Below, piece by piece: positions 7,206-12,994 of a stretch of 14,234 nucleotides of DNA; within the stretch, counting starts at the first letter, position 1, and each line of letters begins with the position of its first letter. The notes beneath the pieces are model-generated. The model was not told the DNA's origin. It was given only the letters and a program-made list of their open reading frames with translations, and searched no databases. Origin of the DNA: a bacterium (GTDB lineage Bacteria; Ratteibacteria; UBA8468; B48-G9; JAFGKM01); the NCBI GenBank assembly GCA_029548585.1, contig JAKPNC010000086.1:1-14234 (forward strand). The letters run 5' to 3'. Made by a program: the position numbers and the translations under genes.

Positions 7206-7826
7206 ATGAAAAGGAATCTTTTAATTGCTTCAGTTTCAGCTTTGGTTCTCTTCTCAGTCCTGCCAGTTGCCTCTTTCGGGGCAGAACCGATCGTCAAAAA
7301 TGGGGATTTCGAGGAAACAGTGACAATCCCGGAAAAAGATTCGATATTCAAGCTTGCGTCGAATATCAACTTCAAGCTGGAGACCCCGCTTGTGATGCCG
7401 GCTTCATGGACTCTCAACCTCGTCGGGAGTGCAAAAGACGGGGAATTCAGGCTGATCCAGGATAAGTCACAGTCCCAGAGCGGCAACAACTGTGTTTTTA
7501 TCAGGGGACACCTGATGTACCCCGTCAAGGTTGACGTGAAAGAGGGAGACGAGATAGATGTCAGTTTCTACTCCAGAAGCCAGGAAAAAACAGACATATC
7601 CTTTTTCCTTTACTGTTACACTAAAAACGAGCAGGGCGCCGCGAAAAACATAGGAAGCCTTACCTTCACAGCCAAAAGTGACAAGGATTGGATGAAACAC
7701 ACCGGCAAAATAAAGATCCCCGCGGAAGTGACGGGGAAGAAGCTGAACTCGGTCATAGTTGCCCTGACAAGCAGGAACGGTTCCTACATAGATAATATTG
7801 AAGTAATGCATGTAAAAGCAGAATAG
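7206..7826 (+). CDS. Exported carbohydrate-binding-module-like protein
   Basis: The 206-residue protein starts at ATG 7206, chosen for AAGGAG at 7192-7197 (8 nt spacing) and the signal peptide beginning there (MKRNLLIASVSALVLFSVLPVASFGA, cleavage after about A26). An earlier in-frame TTG at 7071 coincides with the promoter and is rejected. The mature protein begins with IVKNGDFEE (29-37) and ends with NGSYIDNIEV (191-200), the opening and closing pattern of galactose-binding-like or CBM4/9-type beta-sandwich modules. A Trp in PASWTL and a strand pair VDVSFYSR/DISFFLYCY fit that fold. No catalytic domain is present, so it would be a free periplasmic or secreted glycan-binding protein; this function is inferred from fold resemblance. 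A GC-rich hairpin region (GCGG-ACA-CCGC, 7836-7846) follows the stop. Confidence 0.72.
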   Translation: MKRNLLIASVSALVLFSVLPVASFGAEPIVKNGDFEETVTIPEKDSIFKLASNINFKLETPLVMPASWTLNLVGSAKDGEFRLIQDKSQSQSGNNCVFIRGHLMYPVKVDVKEGDEIDVSFYSRSQEKTDISFFLYCYTKNEQGAAKNIGSLTFTAKSDKDWMKHTGKIKIPAEVTGKKLNSVIVALTSRNGSYIDNIEVMHVKAE

Positions 7827-7895
7827 AGTTGAAAAGCGGACACCGCGGGCGCGGCCGTTGGATTCTTGCATTCATCCGTACTGCCAAGGAAATAA

Positions 7896-8384
7896 GTGTT
7901 TGAAACGACCCGGTATCAAATGAATACTTACATGGCCATGGCCCTGGAAGAGGCATTCAGGGGTATGAGGGAAAACCACGGCGGCCCTTTTGGAGCGGTC
8001 GTGGTTCATAAAGGCAGGATCATCTCAAGGGCTCATAATGAGGTATTGTCATCTAATGATCCCACGGCCCACGCCGAGATCGTGGCCATACGCAGAGCGT
8101 CAAAAGAACTTGGCGACTTCACCCTCGAAGGCTGCGAGATGTACACCTCCTGCGAACCCTGTCCCATGTGCCTTGCTGCAATAATATGGTCGAGGATAAA
8201 GAGAATTTACCACGGGTGCACCAGGGACGACGCCGCAGAGATAGGCTTCGACGACAGGAAGATATACCACAGCATGGGCATAAGGGAAACGAACGACATG
8301 CTGGAAAAAATAATGATAGACAGGCAGGAATGCCTTCGGGCTTTCCGGGAATGGGCTGAAAAGCCCGGTAAAATTATTTACTGA
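7896..8384 (+). CDS. guaD: Guanine deaminase (cytidine deaminase-like fold)
   Basis: The 162-residue zinc hydrolase has NDPTAHAEIVAIR (54-66) with zinc ligand His59 and proton-shuttle Glu61, then TSCEPCPMC (84-92) with zinc ligands Cys89 and Cys92. GGPFGAVVV (29-37), the stretch after the PCxxC block, DAAEIGFDD (112-120), and the aromatic C-terminal Tyr match Bacillus-type GuaD, which converts guanine to xanthine plus ammonia, better than tRNA adenosine deaminase. The start is uncertain: GTG 7896 has AAGGA at 7886-7890 (5 nt spacing), while ATG 7920 gives a length closer to the family but has no ribosome site. I annotate the GTG. It is followed after 27 bp by the DUF486 gene, probably in one transcript. 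Cytoplasmic role in purine salvage or nitrogen release. Confidence 0.9.
   Translation: MFETTRYQMNTYMAMALEEAFRGMRENHGGPFGAVVVHKGRIISRAHNEVLSSNDPTAHAEIVAIRRASKELGDFTLEGCEMYTSCEPCPMCLAAIIWSRIKRIYHGCTRDDAAEIGFDDRKIYHSMGIRETNDMLEKIMIDRQECLRAFREWAEKPGKIIY
8337..8367 (+). other. Nested hairpins at the end of the guanine deaminase gene
   Basis: Within the last codons, GGGCT-GAAA-AGCCC (8353-8366) makes a 5-bp stem with a GNRA-type loop. The alternative pairing CGGGCTTT (8337-8344) with AAAGCCCG (8360-8367) gives an 8-bp stem over the same bases. No T run follows, so it is not a classic terminator; it could influence mRNA decay or coupling to the next gene. The codons alone could explain it. Confidence 0.3.
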
Positions 8385-8411
8385 GAAGTCCTACACGGGA
8401 ATAATGCATCA

Positions 8412-8765
8412 ATGAAGAAGATTCTCATAACAGCCGGTATGCTTGTATTGAGCAACATTTTCATGACCTTCGCTTGGTACGGACACCTCAAGAACTTAAA
8501 GAGTAAGCCATGGATAATAGCCGCCTTGATAAGCTGGGCCATAGCCCTTTTTGAATACTTGATACAGGTGCCTGCAAACCGTATCGGCTACCAGGCGCTC
8601 AACCTGGGTCAGTTGAAAATACTTCAGGAAGTGATAACGCTCTCCGTTTTCATTCCTTTTTCTGTTTTCTACATGAAAGAAGGGCTGAAACAGGAATACA
8701 TTTGGGCATCTTTCTTTATCCTCCTGGCTGTTTTATGCATCTTCAAAAGCCTCCTTGTAAAATAA
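8412..8765 (+). CDS. DUF486 membrane protein
   Basis: The 117-residue protein shows the DUF486 pattern: LSNIFMTFAWYGHLKNL (13-29), WAIALFEYLIQVPANRIGY (42-60), LKILQEVITL and FIPFSVFYMKE. Four hydrophobic stretches (about 3-20, 33-52, 68-87, 94-114) suggest a four-helix inner-membrane protein, possibly related in fold to small drug/metabolite transporters; no substrate is known for the family. Length is complete. It starts 27 bp after the guanine deaminase stop, with only a weak GGGA 11 nt upstream, which suggests a shared transcript. Its reading frame stays open for another 77 codons after the TAA, into the remnant described next. Confidence 0.88.
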   Translation: MKKILITAGMLVLSNIFMTFAWYGHLKNLKSKPWIIAALISWAIALFEYLIQVPANRIGYQALNLGQLKILQEVITLSVFIPFSVFYMKEGLKQEYIWASFFILLAVLCIFKSLLVK

Positions 8766-8999
8766 CAGGGGCTCACGAAGAGAGCTACTAACACTTTCTT
8801 TCCAGGTCATGTTAACCATGCGGAAGGTAAAAGGATCTGGCAGAGAAGGATTGGAGAATGGAACGTACCCGGCGGCCTGATAAAAAATTACGACATTGAC
8901 GGCCCTGTATCATTCCATAGCGAATACTCAGGTTATACCGTAAAAAGACTGATATGGCAGACGGCAAAAGACAGGGAATTGTCAGAAGGAAATATTTAG
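8766..8999 (+). pseudogene. Remnant resembling the C-terminus of a sugar isomerase/epimerase-type TIM barrel
   Basis: This 266-bp gap between two genes holds an open frame of 77 codons ending in TAG at 8997-8999, with no ATG or GTG in frame. Its translation contains GKRIWQRRIGEWNVPGG, then LIKNYDIDGPVSFHSEY, then LIWQTAKDREL. The phrase KxYxIDGPxSxHxEY followed by an ending like LxxTxKDREF is typical of xylose-isomerase-like TIM-barrel proteins that often sit next to Gfo/Idh/MocA genes, as here. The usual stretch of about ten residues between the VPxGEG-like block and LIKNYDIDG appears deleted, and the N-terminal two thirds are missing. I infer a decayed gene; it may instead be a chance open frame with conserved-looking phrases. 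Confidence 0.42.
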
Positions 9000-9031
9000 A
9001 AAATAACGGCTGGTGAAAAGGAGATGTCCAT

Positions 9032-10102
9032 ATGAAAAAATGGAAGATAGGCATCGTGGGGTTAGGGAGAGGAAAAGGATTCGTCAACGTTTTCGGAGCC
9101 CATCCCGATGTGACGATAAGCGCCATATGCGACATAGACGCCGGCAAGCTTTCAGCAGTGGGGGACGCATTCAAACTTCCTGACTCGGCAAGGTATTCCA
9201 ATTTCGACGATTTTATCAATGCCGGTATGGACATTGTGATGGTTGCCACGCCCATACCCCTGCACACGGAACATACCATTAAGGCCCTTGAAGCAGGGAA
9301 ACACGTCCTGTGCGAACAGACCGTTGCCTACACGATAGATGAATGCATCAGGGTGGTTGATACGGTAAAAAAAACGGGCAAAGTTTACATGATGGCCGAA
9401 AACTATTGCTATTTCCATTATGTGAGGGAATGGAAAAAAATCGTCGATTCAGGAAAGCTCGGGGAAATAGTATACGCGGAAGGCGAATACATCCACGAAA
9501 TAGTGGACCTCCTGGTAGACAAGAAGACAGGCGGATACTTCTGGAGGCACGAGCGTCCTCCCATATGGTACTGCGCTCATACCCTGGGCCCCATACTCAT
9601 GCTTATGAACGACAGGGTCGTAAAGGGTTGCGGACTGACCAGCGGATTCAAGGCCTTCCCTGAATACAGCGGACATCCGGGTTTCCTCGATTTCGAAGTT
9701 GGACTTTTCAAGACTGAGAAGGGCGCTGTGATAAAGATCCTTCGCAGCCAGGTTCCGGCTTCGCCCCACTTCGTATGGTATTCTCTCTACGGGACAAGGG
9801 GCCACCTCGAAAACAAGAGATCCAGGGGAGAAGGATTCCTTTACGTGAAGGGAACGTCTCCCTCGGATGGCGAGATCTTCACAAGCTCGGTCATAGACCC
9901 CAATGCGCCGGAAGATGCAAAAAAAGGCGGCCACGGAACTTCGGAATATTACATGATAAGAGATTTTCTGTCGGCCGTTGAAAATAATACCCGTCCCCCC
10001 ATAGACGCAGTCCGGGCAACGGAGTGGACCATTCCAGGTATAGTCGCCCACGAATCTGCGATGAAAGGCGGAGAGTGGATGGACGTCCCGCTCCTCGGTT
10101 AA
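9032..10102 (+). CDS. Gfo/Idh/MocA-family NAD(P)-dependent oxidoreductase lacking the EKP lysine
   Basis: The 356-residue cytoplasmic protein starts with a Rossmann fold: IGIVGLGRGKG (6-16), acidic AICDID at the end of beta-2 (31-36), and VMVATPIPLHTEH (69-81). The family's EKP motif is replaced by CEQT (94-97), so the usual catalytic Lys is Gln96. The C-terminal substrate domain has MMAENYCYF (120-128), YAEGEYIHE (148-156) and CAHTLGP with His183, a pattern of a known subgroup without the EKP lysine. Members oxidise or reduce sugars, polyols or their acids; the substrate here is unknown. The start has AAGGAG at 9018-9023, 8 nt upstream. It follows the isomerase-like remnant, a usual partner of this family, and converges with the FAD-HEAT gene with 29 bp between the stops and no clear terminator. 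Confidence 0.9.
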   Translation: MKKWKIGIVGLGRGKGFVNVFGAHPDVTISAICDIDAGKLSAVGDAFKLPDSARYSNFDDFINAGMDIVMVATPIPLHTEHTIKALEAGKHVLCEQTVAYTIDECIRVVDTVKKTGKVYMMAENYCYFHYVREWKKIVDSGKLGEIVYAEGEYIHEIVDLLVDKKTGGYFWRHERPPIWYCAHTLGPILMLMNDRVVKGCGLTSGFKAFPEYSGHPGFLDFEVGLFKTEKGAVIKILRSQVPASPHFVWYSLYGTRGHLENKRSRGEGFLYVKGTSPSDGEIFTSSVIDPNAPEDAKKGGHGTSEYYMIRDFLSAVENNTRPPIDAVRATEWTIPGIVAHESAMKGGEWMDVPLLG

Positions 10103-10131
10103 AAGATTGCACGCTGTGGGATCTTGCATCC

Positions 10132-12891
10132 CTATTTCAGGATACCGGCGGCATACTTCCGCACGTAAGAGCGCGGATCGTCAAGGTATTTCTTTGCAAA
10201 CCCCGGACGGGGTTTCCCAAGTTTCCTGAGAACCCGGGCCGCGGAAAGATCAACCTGCCACATCACGTTCTCCTCCACAGGATTTACAATAGGGGATCCG
10301 GGGTAAAACATCCGAATCGCAGGGATATCCTTCCTCTTCAGAAACCTGAGTATTCCTCCGGCCGCTTTCCTGCTGCCTATCCTTTCAAGCGCCCTGAGGG
10401 TAAACAGGATAACCTCGAGAGACAAGTCCTGCCCCTTAAGGATGTCAAGCAGGACGGGAAGAGCCCTTTCATCCCCTGCCCTTCCCAGGAATATAATCGA
10501 GGATTTCCATGAGGCAACAGTAAAGAGCCCCTCTGGAATGAAACTATCCCTTTCCCTGACGGACCTTATGAGCTCGTCCACGCATTCTGGCCTGCCTTGC
10601 ATAGCAAGGGCGACCGCAGACAGGTACCTCTGCATAGGGAGACCTTCCTTCAGGACCTTAATCAGAAAAGGCACGGCCCTTCTGTCAAAAGAAAAGAAGT
10701 AGACGGCATCCCCCGGATCATCCGAAAGGAAGATCTCCTTAAGCCGTTGGAAAGGCCGGGCGGCAACGGCAGGTCCGGGAGAAAGCCTCTCATCGAGAGC
10801 GCCAGTCTTCACGAGTTCTTTCCGGAGAAGTTCCACATCTATCTCCCGGGGCGAGAGTCGGCCTTTGGCGGCAATAGCAGCGGCAATCCCGGCCGCCTCT
10901 CCTATCCTCTGCATGTCCCTCTGCACCCTGAATATGAAATGGGCTTCGTCGGTTGCCGAAACGGCTCTGCATCCCATTATGAGTCCATCTATCCCGCGGG
11001 GCAGGAGAGACCTGTAAGGGATCTCGCAGCCGATCTCCTTCAGAAAATTCCCAAGCACTAAAGTCCACAGGATAACCTTATCATCCTGGTTTGCCACGTC
11101 TGATGTCCTGAAAGCATGGTTATCATAGTGGGTCCTTATATAACCTACCCCGTCTTCGAAACGCCTTCCTTCAATCTCATCTTCAAACGTCACCGTGTAA
11201 TCTCCAAGAATATTCCTGCCTTGTCTTATTCCGACCAGGGGAGAGATGTAAATAGGGCGGATAGATTCCGAATACCTCTTCCTGTAAAAAGCTGCCACGC
11301 CTCTTCTCCTGGCCCGGGTAAGATCAGACACATCAGAGGAATCAGCGTGTCCGGCATCGAAATTAACTCCCCTGAAAAACCTGTTCTTCCTGTCGAACCA
11401 GCCTGCAGACTGGGTATATGCATGGGTAAGACCGTCAATATCCCTTCCTGACCTGAAAGATGCCCCGGCCATGTACGCCACGTCCCCGTCTCCCGTGGAA
11501 TCAATGAATACCCCGCCCCTGCATGAAACAATTCCATTCGGAGTAACGGCCCTAACCGAAACAACCCTGCCGCCCGATACCGTTGCCCCTGCGACAGGTG
11601 CGTTGAAAATTATCTCAGTTCCAGCCTCCCTGCACATGGACTCGAGAACAACCTTCTTTGCCTCCGGGTGGAATCCCCGAACCTTGTATTTGCCGCAAAA
11701 AACCGGGGACAGGCGGTTCACCCTGCTGTCGACTTCGTCCTGCAATCCTCCCCGGACTCCATGGTAATAATTATGCACGCTTCCGCCCGTTCCCATGCCT
11801 CCGGGTATCTCGCTTTCTTCCAGTATGACAGTCCCGGCGCCTTTCCTTCCGGCAGCTATCCCTGCAACCGCCCCGGCAGTACCTCCGCCGGATATGACAA
11901 CATCACGGAAGATTTCCCTTTCTATCTTTTTCCATCCGCAGAAAACGGGAACCCCGGGATTATACTTCTCGTATTCTGAAAGCTTTTTCAAAGCAAGGAT
12001 GCCAGCGGCCCTGCCTATCCCGAACCTGCCAGGAAGAGTGTTGAGGCAATCCCTTTCGTTTTTGTCAGGATGAGACCATATGCCGCAGGCAATAAGATTG
12101 CCAATACCAGGGTGGAGATCCCCGGCAGACCCGGGCAGAAAAGGCACATCGGAAGCAAGCATCTCGTAAGAGGTGTGTGTCAGGAAGGCGTCCCTGAGCC
12201 CCTCGTGGTTCTCCCTGAGCACTTTTATCATACCGGGAAGTTGAATGCGCGCAGTGGAAATATCCCCGTCTTCCACCTCGAAATCGACGCACCTTTCCCC
12301 CTTCCATACAGAGGCATCAACATACATGTCCGGATATTCCCGCCCTCCGGAGATAAACCCTTTTCCGCCGGAAGCCTTTACGCCGTTGAAAAAAAGCTTG
12401 AACCGCTTTCTAATCCCGGTATTCTGTCTGACGTCTCCTCCCGCCTGCCTCCATAGGCATGCCTCTTCGGTGGCATCTATGACAACCCTTGCCCTTACAG
12501 GCATTACACCGCTCTTGCTGGCGGTAAAAACAGCCCTGGCAAGACCATCTGCCTCATCAACCTGCAAGGGATGAGTGTAAAGAAGCAGGTCCACGCCTGC
12601 CTTTTCAAGGAGATCATTGAAGAATATTTCAGCTATGGGAGGAGAAATCCTGCCGTTTTTCCATCCGCCGACAGATAAAAGCGCTTTCCTTACCGTTTCG
12701 GCAGTCACACATGAGCTTACTGGAAAAAAGCAGTTGAATGCTGAAGTAATCTCCCATCCGGTCTGCGGCCTTCTTTCAATTACAATGACGCTATGGCCTG
12801 CCCGGGCAATCTCAAGGGCAGCCGCTATGGCACAAAGTCCGCCTCCGAAAACAGAAACATCGTATAGATGGGAGAAAGGGTTCCTGTACAT
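10132..12891 (-). CDS. Double FAD_oxidored-like protein with C-terminal HEAT-like repeats
   Basis: The 919-residue protein starts at ATG 12891, where the homologous part begins; upstream in-frame codons pass through the promoter and are rejected. There are two flavoprotein units. Unit 1: DVSVFGGGLCAIAAALE (11-27), IER (38-40), and a degenerate DATEEA (139-144). Unit 2: DVVISGGGTAGAVAGIAA (330-347), EESEIPGGMGTGG (358-370), DSTGDGDVAYMAGA (464-477), and the end block GLIMGCRAVSATDEAHFIFR to GEAAGIAAAIA (636-674). Unit 2 matches FAD_oxidored (PF12831) well, so unit 1 may have lost FAD chemistry. About 716-919 is helical with HEAT-like repeats (for example DERALPVLLDILKGQD). No signal peptide or membrane segment is visible, so it is probably cytoplasmic. 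No Shine-Dalgarno sequence, only an A-rich stretch, precedes the start. Substrate unknown; relatives are often found near glycan-degrading genes. Confidence 0.85.
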   Translation of the reverse strand: MYRNPFSHLYDVSVFGGGLCAIAAALEIARAGHSVIVIERRPQTGWEITSAFNCFFPVSSCVTAETVRKALLSVGGWKNGRISPPIAEIFFNDLLEKAGVDLLLYTHPLQVDEADGLARAVFTASKSGVMPVRARVVIDATEEACLWRQAGGDVRQNTGIRKRFKLFFNGVKASGGKGFISGGREYPDMYVDASVWKGERCVDFEVEDGDISTARIQLPGMIKVLRENHEGLRDAFLTHTSYEMLASDVPFLPGSAGDLHPGIGNLIACGIWSHPDKNERDCLNTLPGRFGIGRAAGILALKKLSEYEKYNPGVPVFCGWKKIEREIFRDVVISGGGTAGAVAGIAAGRKGAGTVILEESEIPGGMGTGGSVHNYYHGVRGGLQDEVDSRVNRLSPVFCGKYKVRGFHPEAKKVVLESMCREAGTEIIFNAPVAGATVSGGRVVSVRAVTPNGIVSCRGGVFIDSTGDGDVAYMAGASFRSGRDIDGLTHAYTQSAGWFDRKNRFFRGVNFDAGHADSSDVSDLTRARRRGVAAFYRKRYSESIRPIYISPLVGIRQGRNILGDYTVTFEDEIEGRRFEDGVGYIRTHYDNHAFRTSDVANQDDKVILWTLVLGNFLKEIGCEIPYRSLLPRGIDGLIMGCRAVSATDEAHFIFRVQRDMQRIGEAAGIAAAIAAKGRLSPREIDVELLRKELVKTGALDERLSPGPAVAARPFQRLKEIFLSDDPGDAVYFFSFDRRAVPFLIKVLKEGLPMQRYLSAVALAMQGRPECVDELIRSVRERDSFIPEGLFTVASWKSSIIFLGRAGDERALPVLLDILKGQDLSLEVILFTLRALERIGSRKAAGGILRFLKRKDIPAIRMFYPGSPIVNPVEENVMWQVDLSAARVLRKLGKPRPGFAKKYLDDPRSYVRKYAAGILK

Positions 12892-12902
12892 TTTTTTACG
12901 GG

Positions 12903-12921
12903 CCAGAGGTCCCGCCTCAGG
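12903..12921. promoter_or_regulatory. Dyad at the start of the FAD-HEAT gene transcript
   Basis: CC-a-GAGG-tcccg-CCTC-a-GG is a 19-bp dyad with 6 of 7 pairs, overlapping the predicted transcription start of the reverse gene. It could be an operator site or a 5'-end mRNA hairpin. Confidence 0.35.
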
Positions 12922-12925
12922 TAAG

Positions 12926-12934
12926 ATTATAACA
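12926..12934 (-). promoter_or_regulatory. Extended -10 promoter of the FAD-HEAT gene
   Basis: Reverse strand TGTTATAAT (12934-12926) is a perfect -10 with the TGn extension. The -35 region is poor (only T-rich sequence around 12948-12953), as is usual for extended -10 promoters. The leader to ATG 12891 would be about 28 nt. Confidence 0.6.
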
Positions 12935-12942
12935 CAGGTTCG

Positions 12943-12971
12943 TTGCAAAAAAGTCCTTATTCGCCTATAAT
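12943..12971 (+). promoter_or_regulatory. Sigma-70 promoter of the PHP-domain protein gene
   Basis: TTGCAA (12943-12948), 17 bp, TATAAT (12966-12971). The -10 is perfect and the -35 has two mismatches. It begins 9 bp from the -10 of the divergent promoter, so the two polymerase footprints overlap. Confidence 0.7.
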
Positions 12972-12994
12972 ATGTAAAATAAGGGAGGAAAATG

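Noticed and set aside
7836..7858. GC-rich hairpin after the CBM-like gene as an intrinsic terminator
   Set aside because: Stems can form (GCGG-ACA-CCGC or CCGC-GGGC-GCGG), but no T run follows on the forward strand.
8766..8999. Stop-codon readthrough extending the DUF486 protein
   Set aside because: The open frame is in phase with it, but DUF486 proteins end where this gene stops, and the downstream peptide resembles an unrelated enzyme family.
9449..10129. 226-codon reverse open frame
   Set aside because: It is antisense to the Gfo/Idh/MocA gene, which has a good ribosome site and family motifs; no motif is seen in the reverse frame.
10103..10131. Bidirectional terminator between the two convergent genes
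   Set aside because: Only 29 bp with a weak bulged pairing (GATTGCA with TGCATC) and no T run.
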